Positions 1 through 8,738 of a DNA stretch of 64,000 nucleotides are shown here, one piece after another. Every line of letters begins with the position of its first letter. Within the stretch, counting starts at the first letter, position 1. The DNA comes from Blautia sp. BIOML-A1. Its GTDB lineage: Bacteria > Bacillota > Clostridia > Lachnospirales > Lachnospiraceae. The translations under genes and the position numbers were made by a program. The stretch covers positions 71,368 to 135,367 of the forward strand of contig NZ_WWVR01000003.1 of NCBI RefSeq assembly GCF_009883055.1, in the 5' to 3' direction. Under the pieces are notes generated by a model. The model had not been told where the DNA came from and ran no database searches. It saw only the letters and a list, made by a program, of their open reading frames with translations.

Positions 1-3000
1 CAGGTTCCTTCCTGCTTCGCCGGACGGAATACCGTAGCTTTTGCCGTAGTTTTCCAGGTGTATTTATGCGTATGTGCAATTACAGGAATCGTTTCCGTCT
101 TTTCGTATCCGCAGACCTGGCAGGTATATCTCATCAGTCCGGTTGTCTTATAAGTAGCAGCCTTGATCTGCTTTCCTTTTCCATAGGAATGTTTCTGGTA
201 GCCACCCTTTTTCGTATTATCCGTGATGTCACATTTTCCGTACATGGCAACACACTCATGCCAGTGAGCGGTCTTATCAGATGTCCATTTGCTGTCCCAT
301 ACATGGTCATGCTCCAGGGTATAATCATCCGTATAATGGAAGATGATCTCATCCCCGTCTTCCAGGTACTGCTCTTTCACGCCAAGGTCCGGATGGATTC
401 CGTTTAAGGTATACATCCAGCCGGAGTTCTGTCCATTGGAAAATTCTGCAAGCTCCTGACCACCCTTCGTGATTCCCGCAATGTAGGTTTCATCCCTTAA
501 TGTACGGCAGCTCATTCCATTCTTGGCAAGCACTTCTTTTAAGAGTTCCAGGACATTGGCATTTCCATCGATCGTGTAATCTTTTGCTGCGATCCAGGTA
601 TCCAGATTTCCTTTCCGCAGGGTGTGTTCCTGATCCTCTTTCGCACTGCCATGAACAGAGTCTCCGAGAAGCGTAAAGCTTACCGTGATCGTACCGGCAT
701 CTTTTTTCAATACCTTAACGGTCAGTTCCACGAATGCTTCCTTATAGGAAATTTTCAGTTTCTGTTCCCCACGTTTATCCTTGTTATATCCCTCTATGGT
801 AAGATCTGTCAGCGAAAGCTCCTGTCTGGTTCCGTCACTGATCACAGCAACCACTTTCATTCCACTGAGATCCAGGTCCTCCCCAAGGTAAAACTCTGTC
901 CGGTAATCACCAGTCAGCTCCAGGGAATCCACATAAACACGCAGGCCTTCTGTAGAGACCAGTTTTTCCTGGTCTGCCCCCAGTGGATCATCCGTCCGGT
1001 TATATCCGGTCTGCCATCCGCAGCCTTCCACCTTCGGGCAGCTGGTGGTTTCTTTTTCTGTATTGACATAAGTGGCTCCGCTTGCCGTCTCATGGGTCAG
1101 ACAGTTGGTATCAATGTATCTTACAAAACCGATCCCTTTATCTGCCCCGCAGTCTTTTGCATAATAATTGTTGGTGATGTCATCGATCCGGTTCAGGCTG
1201 TCATAAAAACCAATGATACCTCCTACATATGCTGCGTCTGCCTTTGTTGCCTGTACCTTTCCTGTAAAGGAATTGTTCTTAAAGGTATAAGTGCAGTTAT
1301 TCCAGGTCTGTGCCACATAGAGGTCTCCACCAAGGATTCCTCCCACCTTGTCAGAACCGGTGATGCTTCCCTCTGAACTGCAGCTGTTGATAGTTATCTT
1401 GCATCCGTTCGGGGCTGTGGAATTGTCATAACCGCCGCCCACAATACCACCAGCCACTTCACCAGAAGCCTCTACGGTGCCATAAAATTTACAGCCGATC
1501 ACAGAGCAGTTGCCCATGGCATTGTCCCTGGTTCCGATAATACCGCCTACATAACTGGTTCCGTAAACGATCGCATAACTTACACAGTTTTCTACTGTAC
1601 CCTGCATACGTCCGGCAATGGCCCCGATCTCATTCTCATTTCTGTCATATCCGATGACAACATCTTTCTCAATCGTACAGTTCCGTACCGTTGCCTCAAA
1701 GGCTGAAGAACATCCGGCATAAGGGCTCATCGTCTTATTAGCACCCAGAAGGCCGGATTTCAGGGTACTGGAACCACTTTTCAGGGTAACATTGTCGATC
1801 TCAACTGCCATTCCGGAAAGTCCCACACCTTCAAAGTTATTGACAAGGCCATAACCGGCAATCTTCTTTCCATAGATGTTCAGGTTACGGATCCTTGTAT
1901 TACGGACATAACCAAAGAGAGGCAGCCCGCCCTCCGGTACTGTTACAGTATGGTTATTTCCATCAAAAATACCGCTGAATGCATTAAGGTTCTCGCCATT
2001 TTTCAGGTCTTTCCTTCCATCCTTAGTCACACCGATAGGCTTCCATCCAGTTGGCAGGGTGATGTCTTCCGTAAGCTGGAAGTATGTATTTTCAAAGGAA
2101 AATCCCTCTGTATTTACTTTGTCCCGCAGTGCTTCTACATCTGAAGCTGTCTTAAGGAGATATGGAGAGCTTTCACTTCCGTTTCCCTCCCATGGGAGAG
2201 GAGCTTCTGTGACGGTGACACAGGCAATATCCGAACAGATCTCTTCACTCGATATCTTTACACCATCACCATTTATATATGCTAGAATATTTGTTTTTAC
2301 TTTACAGTAATAGTAAGTTATTCCTGTTTCTTTTATTTCTGGACTATATGTATTTTCAGTCGCTCCAGATATTAATATTCCATCTTGCGTTGAATTTACT
2401 CTATTTTGATACCACTGATACTCTGTTTTAACGCCAAACTCGTTAGATTTTTGTACAACTATTTCCAATTTTTCTGTAATAGGGATTCCCTTGACATAGG
2501 TTGTGTCTTTAGGCTGTTGGAGTATTACAGGCTTATCTGCTACATGTGGGTATACTCTTGCTGAAAAAACGTTACTTGTCGCAGTATAAAGATGTGTATT
2601 TATTTCATAAGAAACAAGGCATCTATAGTATCTAGAATACTGTGGCTGAGTTGTATTTATTGTGTATGAATTTTCAACTGCATTCTCTATTTTATCATAA
2701 TCTTTAATATCCGAACTTGCACTTGAACTTACATACCATTGATAAGAAAGTTTTCCTTCATTTTCCTGTAAAACAGAAGCTTGCACTATAAACGGCTCAG
2801 CTTTCTCGCCTTGCATAATCCCTACTCCATTTGGCTCCCTGTTATCAGTAAGTATTGGAGTATAGTCAATTTCTCCCGGCTTTATGGTAAGCGTATATAC
2901 TGTATCTTCTGAAACATACTTTGCATCATCTTTTTTTAATGTTATGACAGCTGTATACTCCGAATGACTATTCCAATCGGGCGTGAACCGTAAAGCCCCT

Positions 3001-4661
3001 CCAAGTGGTCTTGTAGTAAGTTCAACGCCATCCATCGCAATCAATTCCGGATTTTCCGCAATTGAGCCATAGCAGTCATTGTCACTTCCGGCAATGTCAA
3101 TATATTCCGTATTTTTCGGTACAGTCACCTCGAGGTTTTGACTTTCTGTAGTATCCTGCAATCCTGTAGAAAGTTCGTGTCCCCAGGAATCACTGACTGT
3201 CAGCTCATTTAAACGTGCTTTATAATGTATCGGAACTTCAACAGATTGTAAAATATTTCCATTCTTTCTTACTTCAAAGCCAATAGAAAGAATTGCTTTT
3301 GAAGAATATTTCACACTCGTATTTTTTAATAGAGTTGAGGAATCCTGTGACAATTTCACTCTTTTTACTGTGTCATCCAATGGACTGGTGTAAACTGCAT
3401 ATAAAGTACAACCCTCTGGAATGCTTTCCATTGTACTTACATTTACATAAAACTCGCCATGACTGAATCCTGTTGGAAAGTTAAATGCTTGTGTCCCATC
3501 AAAAGTGTTGACTGATTCCTCTTTTACCTCAGTTTCACTTTTTTTAATGCAAAGTTCAACGCCGTTGATATAATCGCCTTTATCACCCTCATCAGGAACA
3601 ACTGTGACGTTTGCATATGCTGCTGAAATCGCAGTACTCTCTGTCCCATTATTATTGATTTGTTTTTCTGCTGTAATAAAGTAGGGAGTTTCTCTTGCTT
3701 CCAGCACTGGAAGTGTTACTTTTCCCTCTGCATCTGTTATAATGTTTTCCTGCTTTTTTCCATCTATATAGATAGACGCTCCCTCGCAGTTTGAATATGC
3801 ACGTCCGGCATCATCTTCCTGTCTGAGTCTGAGAACGATCGGCTGTCCTTCTGTAACTGTCTGTTCTTCTTCTGTAAAAAATGCAAGTTTATCCTGGCCA
3901 TTTTTCTGTTGGATAAAAAAATGCATTTCGTCACCATTTTCTACAGTTCTTCCAAGCGCAGAACCATAATTGGCACTGTTACGATTTAACGAAGACTTAA
4001 TATATGGTACATTCTTTTTGTCATATCCCCACAACCGGTAAATCACGCCATCAAATATACCTGCGTCATCCGCGTGGTAATCATACCCAGCTTCTGCTCC
4101 ACCTGGGTAATACAAGTCATGTGCTGCTTTCAAAGCATCGTCCATGGTATAAGAAGACTGACCAGTTAAGGTCACGGTGCGTCCTGCCATTGGATTTCCG
4201 TCTTTATCATTAAGAAATTTTCCATCTTTGCTGATACTGACAGTTACCTGTATTTCTTCTTTTGCAGTACCATCTTCGGACTGGTCTGTTCCATCACTGA
4301 AAAGTGCAGTACTTCCATCCGTGAATTCATCTTCATCTGTAAATTCACTTACGCCAGATTCTTCCATATCAAGATCAGAACTGGTATCAGTTTCCTCTCC
4401 TACGTCAAACGAATCTTCCGTTGGAATCTCTTCCTCGATATCAATCTGGTCTTTCGAATCTGATGCTTCTTCTACATCGGTTTGATCACCTGATGAATCA
4501 CTTTCTTCTGAAATATCCTGCTCATCTGTAAAATTTTCTTCAGATAAATATGGCGTATTATCCACCCATTCTCCCGCAAAGGCATTTACAGGGAGCTGTA
4601 ATGCAAGAAGAAAAACAAGTAGCCATCCAGCTATCCTTTTCCACAACTTTGTTTTTTTCAT
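1..4661 (-). CDS. Large secreted multidomain surface protein with DUF4430-like domain (3' end outside window)
   Basis: The 1,553 codons present have no stop before base 1, so the C-terminus and any cell-wall anchor are unseen. The ATG at 4659-4661 follows AAGGAGGG. A Lys-rich start and hydrophobic core (LLVFLLALQLP) with an AFAG cleavage site form a signal peptide. An acidic Ser/Asp/Glu region follows to about residue 120, then Ig-like modules (YQWYVSS near 640, YQWYQNR near 745) and GLUG-like Gly/Cys repeats at about 850-1150. A Big_3-type Ig domain lies at about 1250-1315. A DUF4430-like domain at about 1350-1445 shows GWMYTLNG and LEDGDEIIFHY, and a C-x-x-C module follows. DUF4430 is related to the beta-domain of intrinsic factor/transcobalamin, so corrinoid binding is an inference supported by the upstream riboswitch. 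An adhesin role is the alternative. Confidence 0.85.
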   Translation of the reverse strand, partial: MKKTKLWKRIAGWLLVFLLALQLPVNAFAGEWVDNTPYLSEENFTDEQDISEESDSSGDQTDVEEASDSKDQIDIEEEIPTEDSFDVGEETDTSSDLDMEESGVSEFTDEDEFTDGSTALFSDGTDQSEDGTAKEEIQVTVSISKDGKFLNDKDGNPMAGRTVTLTGQSSYTMDDALKAAHDLYYPGGAEAGYDYHADDAGIFDGVIYRLWGYDKKNVPYIKSSLNRNSANYGSALGRTVENGDEMHFFIQQKNGQDKLAFFTEEEQTVTEGQPIVLRLRQEDDAGRAYSNCEGASIYIDGKKQENIITDAEGKVTLPVLEARETPYFITAEKQINNNGTESTAISAAYANVTVVPDEGDKGDYINGVELCIKKSETEVKEESVNTFDGTQAFNFPTGFSHGEFYVNVSTMESIPEGCTLYAVYTSPLDDTVKRVKLSQDSSTLLKNTSVKYSSKAILSIGFEVRKNGNILQSVEVPIHYKARLNELTVSDSWGHELSTGLQDTTESQNLEVTVPKNTEYIDIAGSDNDCYGSIAENPELIAMDGVELTTRPLGGALRFTPDWNSHSEYTAVITLKKDDAKYVSEDTVYTLTIKPGEIDYTPILTDNREPNGVGIMQGEKAEPFIVQASVLQENEGKLSYQWYVSSSASSDIKDYDKIENAVENSYTINTTQPQYSRYYRCLVSYEINTHLYTATSNVFSARVYPHVADKPVILQQPKDTTYVKGIPITEKLEIVVQKSNEFGVKTEYQWYQNRVNSTQDGILISGATENTYSPEIKETGITYYYCKVKTNILAYINGDGVKISSEEICSDIACVTVTEAPLPWEGNGSESSPYLLKTASDVEALRDKVNTEGFSFENTYFQLTEDITLPTGWKPIGVTKDGRKDLKNGENLNAFSGIFDGNNHTVTVPEGGLPLFGYVRNTRIRNLNIYGKKIAGYGLVNNFEGVGLSGMAVEIDNVTLKSGSSTLKSGLLGANKTMSPYAGCSSAFEATVRNCTIEKDVVIGYDRNENEIGAIAGRMQGTVENCVSYAIVYGTSYVGGIIGTRDNAMGNCSVIGCKFYGTVEASGEVAGGIVGGGYDNSTAPNGCKITINSCSSEGSITGSDKVGGILGGDLYVAQTWNNCTYTFKNNSFTGKVQATKADAAYVGGIIGFYDSLNRIDDITNNYYAKDCGADKGIGFVRYIDTNCLTHETASGATYVNTEKETTSCPKVEGCGWQTGYNRTDDPLGADQEKLVSTEGLRVYVDSLELTGDYRTEFYLGEDLDLSGMKVVAVISDGTRQELSLTDLTIEGYNKDKRGEQKLKISYKEAFVELTVKVLKKDAGTITVSFTLLGDSVHGSAKEDQEHTLRKGNLDTWIAAKDYTIDGNANVLELLKEVLAKNGMSCRTLRDETYIAGITKGGQELAEFSNGQNSGWMYTLNGIHPDLGVKEQYLEDGDEIIFHYTDDYTLEHDHVWDSKWTSDKTAHWHECVAMYGKCDITDNTKKGGYQKHSYGKGKQIKAATYKTTGLMRYTCQVCGYEKTETIPVIAHTHKYTWKTTAKATVFRPAKQEGT

Positions 4662-4673
4662 TTTGTCCCTCCT

Positions 4674-4709
4674 TAAAAAAAAGCTCCTCTTCCTCACGGA
4701 AGAAGAGCT
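4674..4709 (-). terminator. Intercistronic terminator between the LRR protein and large surface protein genes
   Basis: On the minus strand a 12-bp stem (AGCTCTTCTTCC with GGAAGAGGAGCT, GTGA loop) is followed by eight T residues. The T-run abuts the ribosome-binding site of the large surface protein, so read-through would set its expression relative to the upstream genes. Confidence 0.75.
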
Positions 4710-4722
4710 CTTCAACTCTTAA

Positions 4723-6759
4723 TTATTTTACCTTGACAGTCACTTTAACGGATTTAGATCCGGATTTTACTGTTATTTTTACAGTACCTTTTTTCTTTCC
4801 GGTTACAACGCCCTTGGAAGAAACGGTTGCAATCTTTTTGTTGGAACTTGTATAAGTAACCTTCTGACGGGATGTGAATGGAGTTACGACTGGCTTCAGT
4901 GTCACTCTCTTTCCTTTCCGAACAGTTACATTTTTGGACACTGTAATTTTGGAAGTTTTTACTGCTACTGTCTGAACTTTTACCTTAACAGTCTTCTTCA
5001 GTCCGCTGGCAAGGGTAATCTGCAGTTTCGCAGTTCCCCTCTTTTTACCAGTGATCTTGCAAGTTCCGTTAGACTTGCCTCTTACTGTGAAGATCTTGCT
5101 ATTGGAAGATTTCCAGGATTTTACAGAATCACCTTTTGCAAGTCCGGTAACTTTAAGTCTGGAAGTAGACTGTTTTACTTTTAAGGTTACAGTAGAGGCA
5201 TTAAGAGTTGCTTTCGGTGCAAGCTTTTTGCCTATATTTCTGGTTTCACTCTTATTGCATGCAGAGCATTTTCTGGTCTGAACTTCTGGTTTAAATACTG
5301 TAGCTGCTGTTGTTCTTTTCCAGTTGCTCCACTTATGTCCTGTCGCTTTAATAGTTTCGGTCTTTGTTTCGTTGCATCTGCTGCAGGTATAAGTAAGAGT
5401 ACCATCTGCTGTACAGGTTGCTTTCTTGGTTACTTTGGAAACAAAATCATGTCCAAGTGCCGGAATCTCCTGTACATCCTCTTTGGCATCACAGGCTGTA
5501 CAGTGTTTGCTCTTTTCACCAGCTTCTGTGCAGGTTGCTGCTTTATCTACCACATAATCCTCGGACCATGTATGACCAGTAGCAGGAATCGCATTTTCCT
5601 CTGTCGGATAAGAATAGTGTTCTCCGCATACTTCGCAGACACCAACTTCTTTCCAGCCGTTTTCTGTGCAAGTTGCATCTTTTGATTCTATAGCATCTGC
5701 TTTGCAATGAACAATAGTTCCCGCTGGAATTGTCGATCCTGACCAATTTGCAGCCGGAATCATAGAATCCCATTGTTCTTTTGTTCCAGTATAACAAGCT
5801 GATTTCAGATTTGACTTATTAAATGCATTTCTTCCAACACTAGATACATTTTTAAAGTCAAAAGCCTTTATTGCTGTCTTTTGAAAACATTTCATCGGAA
5901 TGTTTTCAATATTGCCTTCACAATTAAATGTGATTAATGATGTGCAACCATCGAATGCATTCATGCCTAATGATTTAATACCTTTTACAGTTACTGAAGT
6001 TAATGATGTACATTCTGAAAAAGCATTGTCTGCTATTATAGTTCCCGCATCATCCAATGTAATATTTTCCACTCCAGTTTTCCAAAAGGCAGCAGTACCA
6101 ATCTCCTTAACATTATTTAAATTAATATTTTTTAATGTCGCAACTTCTCCAAATGCGGAAGCAGCTATTTTTGTGACACTAGGAGATAATTTTACCGTTT
6201 CCAAATTATCATATGCACCCGCACGGCCATTATTAAAATTGAATTCACCAATTTGAGTGATTTCCCCTTGAATCTCTATTGTTTTTACATCATTAAGCTG
6301 TGATCCATATTTATTGCGCCACTCACTGGTCCATCCTGATTGCTTATAATCTGGCAATACCACAGGTTTTTCACTTTTTAAATATAATGTTTGATTATTC
6401 ACATCATATTTAAAAGATAACCCCTCTACTTGTTCGGATTGTATCCAGTCATTCGTTTCCGATTCGTTTCCAACGAATTCCGAAATATTATTACCGTCAT
6501 CAAACAGTTCTATAGAATCATCTTCCGTACTGTTTAAGTTCTCAGTATTCTCCATAGGTAGATCAAGCTCTGCTGATTCATCTACAATTTCAAAATTTTC
6601 ACCATCAGATGTAACTATTAAATTTTCAGATTCATCACTGTTTTCAAAATCAGCATTGGTATCTTCAATAATATCTATTTGTTCTGCTGCCAAAATAGGA
6701 GTTGGCACACTTAAAACCATAGACAAAGACAAACAATATACTAAATATTTTTTTTTCAT
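4723..6759 (-). CDS. Secreted BspA-type leucine-rich-repeat / Big_2 Ig-like surface protein
   Basis: This 678-residue protein starts at the ATG at 6757-6759, which begins a signal peptide (MKKKYLVYCLSLSMVLSVP, cut near ILAA). An in-frame codon 36 bases upstream lacks a better ribosome site. After an acidic linker, about residues 125-350 carry LRR_5 (BspA/TpLRR) repeats of the form F-x-x-C-T-S-L-x-x-V. Four C-x-x-C modules (CEVCGEHY, CTACDAKED, CSRCNETKT, CSACNKSET) follow at about 360-500. The C-terminus is a Lys/Thr/Val-rich Big_2 Ig-like pair. No LPXTG motif or C-terminal membrane anchor is visible. It sits 29 bases after the small secreted protein and before the DUF4430-like giant, consistent with one riboswitch-controlled operon. 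A surface binding role is inferred; the ligand is unknown. Confidence 0.88.
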   Translation of the reverse strand: MKKKYLVYCLSLSMVLSVPTPILAAEQIDIIEDTNADFENSDESENLIVTSDGENFEIVDESAELDLPMENTENLNSTEDDSIELFDDGNNISEFVGNESETNDWIQSEQVEGLSFKYDVNNQTLYLKSEKPVVLPDYKQSGWTSEWRNKYGSQLNDVKTIEIQGEITQIGEFNFNNGRAGAYDNLETVKLSPSVTKIAASAFGEVATLKNINLNNVKEIGTAAFWKTGVENITLDDAGTIIADNAFSECTSLTSVTVKGIKSLGMNAFDGCTSLITFNCEGNIENIPMKCFQKTAIKAFDFKNVSSVGRNAFNKSNLKSACYTGTKEQWDSMIPAANWSGSTIPAGTIVHCKADAIESKDATCTENGWKEVGVCEVCGEHYSYPTEENAIPATGHTWSEDYVVDKAATCTEAGEKSKHCTACDAKEDVQEIPALGHDFVSKVTKKATCTADGTLTYTCSRCNETKTETIKATGHKWSNWKRTTAATVFKPEVQTRKCSACNKSETRNIGKKLAPKATLNASTVTLKVKQSTSRLKVTGLAKGDSVKSWKSSNSKIFTVRGKSNGTCKITGKKRGTAKLQITLASGLKKTVKVKVQTVAVKTSKITVSKNVTVRKGKRVTLKPVVTPFTSRQKVTYTSSNKKIATVSSKGVVTGKKKGTVKITVKSGSKSVKVTVKVK

Positions 6760-6788
6760 TACAGATTTTATTCCTCCAAGATCTACAA

Positions 6789-7328
6789 TTACCAATCAAA
6801 ACGTGTAGTATCGTAACTTAATACGATAGAAAACTCATTTGTTGACGGTACTTTTGTTCCACCTAAAGTGGTCTCTGGATAGGAAGAAGTATTTTTCAAT
6901 GTAACATCATTACCCGGATACCACATCCAAGAAGTGCCTTCCCATGTAGCATGAATCATGTTTCCTGCACTATCATACTGTGGGTTTTTATTTTCTCCAC
7001 CATTAGCTCTAGCATATCCCTCGACAGCAAATGCCGTTAAATATTCTGGATATTTTGTGTTCCAAGAAGTTTCCAACAGTCCTTTAGATTGTGCTAACAA
7101 AAGTGCATCTTTATAAGTTCCATTTGAATCCACACCTGTTACAGTGACTACCGGATTAGTGATTCCAGGAATCGGTTTCGGAGTTCCTAAATAAGTGTTG
7201 CTACTTGTTCCCTGCTCCCATTCTCTGATGTAAACATGCATTGTCGCTGCAGAAGCCATTACTGTTGAACCAAGCATCATAACAACTGCTAAAATGACTG
7301 CTGATAATCTTTTGAATTTTTTGCTCAT
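6789..7328 (-). CDS. Small secreted protein, possible single-domain DUF4430/transcobalamin-like protein
   Basis: This 179-residue protein has a clear signal peptide (lysines, then AVILAVVMMLGSTVMASAA). The mature part is about 150 residues with no membrane segment. Its pattern matches DUF4430 loosely: a beta-strand (NPVVTVTGV), a helix (YKDALLLAQSKG), YLTAFAVEGYA, then Trp/Tyr-rich SWMWYPGNDV and a final strand FSIVLSYDTTRFDW. DUF4430 domains typically read D-A-L-x-x-A, a Y-x-x-x-x-x-G turn, W-x-Y-x-x-N-G and a final beta-strand. It is the first gene after the cobalamin-type riboswitch. I infer a secreted corrinoid-binding or corrinoid-responsive surface protein; family membership needs a profile search. 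The ribosome site is AGAAAAAGGT. Confidence 0.8.
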   Translation of the reverse strand: MSKKFKRLSAVILAVVMMLGSTVMASAATMHVYIREWEQGTSSNTYLGTPKPIPGITNPVVTVTGVDSNGTYKDALLLAQSKGLLETSWNTKYPEYLTAFAVEGYARANGGENKNPQYDSAGNMIHATWEGTSWMWYPGNDVTLKNTSSYPETTLGGTKVPSTNEFSIVLSYDTTRFDW

Positions 7329-7500
7329 ACCTTTTTCTCTCCTTTTCTTTTCAGATGCTCATTTTTCGTAGTTTCTCCTTAGGACAGCGGTTTCTGTCCC
7401 GTACAGATCACGAGTCTGGACCTGCCTTTCTCCTCCTCTCCCGTATTTGGAATATCCTGGTGTTCTGGGATGTGATGGTAACGTGCAGTTTTTCTTGCAA

Positions 7501-7560
7501 AAAAATAAGCCGTACCCTACGCATGGCACGACCCAGTCACAAAATACCCGTGCCACCCTG
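7501..7560 (-). terminator. Riboswitch expression platform: terminator and competing antiterminator
   Basis: On the minus strand GTCGTGCC (7525-7532) pairs with GGTACGGC (7509-7516) across an 8-nt loop and is followed by TTATTTTTTT, an intrinsic terminator. The segment GGCACG, read from 7554 down to 7549, can pair instead with CGTGCC inside the terminator arm. The two folds are mutually exclusive, which is the architecture of a transcriptional riboswitch. Confidence 0.8.
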
Positions 7561-7584
7561 AAACCGAGGGCTTATGCACAACAT

Positions 7585-7712
7585 TATAGAAATAGACCTG
7601 ACTTGTAGCTTTTGCTCATCACAGTAGCGTTCCTGTGTCGGATTCTCACCGAACTTCCTATATATGAGTCTTTGACGAACCACTCATATATAAAATTCCT
7701 ACAATATTACCT
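7585..7712 (-). promoter_or_regulatory. Cobalamin-type riboswitch aptamer
   Basis: On the minus strand the leader contains the cobalamin aptamer core: GGAAGTTCGGTGAGAATCC followed by GACACAGGAACGCTACTGTGA, matching the family pattern GGGAA-x-x-x-GGTG-x-(A/G)AA-TCC...GC-x-ACTGT-A. An upstream hairpin of TATATATGAGT and ACTCATATATA is present. A downstream B12-box-like segment AAGTCAGGTCT lies at 7596-7606. The match to the 3' half of the B12 box is imperfect. It sits between a sigma-A promoter and the small secreted protein, so it should shut off this operon when an adenosyl- or other corrinoid is abundant. Confidence 0.82.
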
Positions 7713-7719
7713 TTCTTAT

Positions 7720-7748
7720 AGAATAACTTTTTTTCCATATTTTGTCAA
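7720..7748 (-). promoter_or_regulatory. Sigma-A promoter of the riboswitch/surface-protein operon
   Basis: The minus strand reads TTGACA (7743-7748), a 17-base spacer and TATTCT (7720-7725), directly upstream of the riboswitch aptamer. Confidence 0.75.
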
Positions 7749-7912
7749 TCATTTTGTCTTGAAATAATACAAAACGTCATTTATTTTTACAGACAAGTTT
7801 CGAGAAAAATCGACATTTTTACTCTATTCTAAAGATAGCACAAACTAACATCTTTTTCTTTTTCTGCGGTCATATTCCGTTAAAAATACCATTTTATGCC
7901 ATTTTTTGCAAC

Positions 7913-7956
7913 AAAAAAAGGCCTTTCCAGGACAGTGTTCTGTCTTAGAAAGACCT
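7913..7956 (-). terminator. Terminator downstream of the sortase gene
   Basis: The minus strand carries AGGTCTTTC ... GAAAGGCCT followed by seven T residues, 16 bases after the sortase stop codon. It isolates the sortase transcript from the riboswitch promoter. Confidence 0.85.
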
Positions 7957-7971
7957 GAAATTCAAATTGCT

Positions 7972-8670
7972 TTACCCTTCAAAAATCTGTTCTGCTTTTT
8001 CCTCCTGTTTTTCACACCATATGACCAGACGTTTGGAGGCATCTGTTCCACAGGTAGAAAGCAGAAGCGTTGGAACTTCCTCCTGCGTTCCAAGTAAGAA
8101 AGCATCTCCATCTGCCGGTGTATACTCGCATTTTACGATCACAAAAATCCACACACCTTCATCCGGAAGATAAAGATAGAGGATCTGGTGCTCTTTTAAA
8201 AATTCATCGTCAAGAAAATTCCGGAGTCCACGGAACATGCTTCCATCTTTCATATTGTGACCATAAATGATGTTCTTGTCATCGGAAAAATCGGCATTGT
8301 TATCGGAATCCAGGAAAATGGCCCCTGCCACATGTTCTGTCTTCTTAAAAGTATGTGTCAGGTAATAGGAGTCATCGTTTCCCTGGACTACCGGGTAATC
8401 AATGCTGGTATCCGGGATCCGGATCCATGCAACGATATCCGGATTGATCTTTTTTAATGCCTTAAAATCAACCACGGTCTGTTTCCCATCGCTTCCGTCT
8501 GTTCCTTCTGTGGGGTCATCCTCATCTGTTTCCTTGACGTATGTACGCAGGTCTTCATATTCCTGCACACCTTCCCGGTACATAAAGTAAATGCCAAAAC
8601 CAGTACATACGCAAAAGCTGAGTACCATCAGGCAGACTGCCACGATCATGATTTCTTTTATGTGTCTCAT
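7972..8670 (-). CDS. srtB: Class B sortase
   Basis: This 232-residue transpeptidase links a sorting-signal protein to peptidoglycan or to other pilin-like subunits outside the membrane. An N-terminal membrane anchor spans about residues 8-30, followed by an acidic linker and a sortase fold. Catalytic residues are visible: His138 in YGHNM, Cys207 in LSTCG and Arg214 in SKRLV. The long segment between His and Cys and the motif DYPVVQGNDDSYYL are typical of class B enzymes. It lies 68 bases downstream of the giant SpaA-repeat protein that carries an SPKTG signal, so that protein is the probable substrate. A terminator follows immediately. Confidence 0.93.
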   Translation of the reverse strand: MRHIKEIMIVAVCLMVLSFCVCTGFGIYFMYREGVQEYEDLRTYVKETDEDDPTEGTDGSDGKQTVVDFKALKKINPDIVAWIRIPDTSIDYPVVQGNDDSYYLTHTFKKTEHVAGAIFLDSDNNADFSDDKNIIYGHNMKDGSMFRGLRNFLDDEFLKEHQILYLYLPDEGVWIFVIVKCEYTPADGDAFLLGTQEEVPTLLLSTCGTDASKRLVIWCEKQEEKAEQIFEG

Positions 8671-8738
8671 ACAAACCTCCGATTATTCTTCCTGGAAAAA
8701 GGGCTGCCGGTAAATCGAGCAGCCCTGAACCGTATTCC

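Noticed and set aside
66..2310. Plus-strand frames within the large surface protein
   Set aside because: They are antisense to a continuous minus-strand coding frame with recognisable domains.
7536..7560. T-box-like AGGGTGGCAC motif in the surface-protein leader
   Set aside because: No stem I or specifier loop is visible upstream and the downstream genes are not amino-acid related. The cobalamin aptamer core and competing hairpins explain the region.
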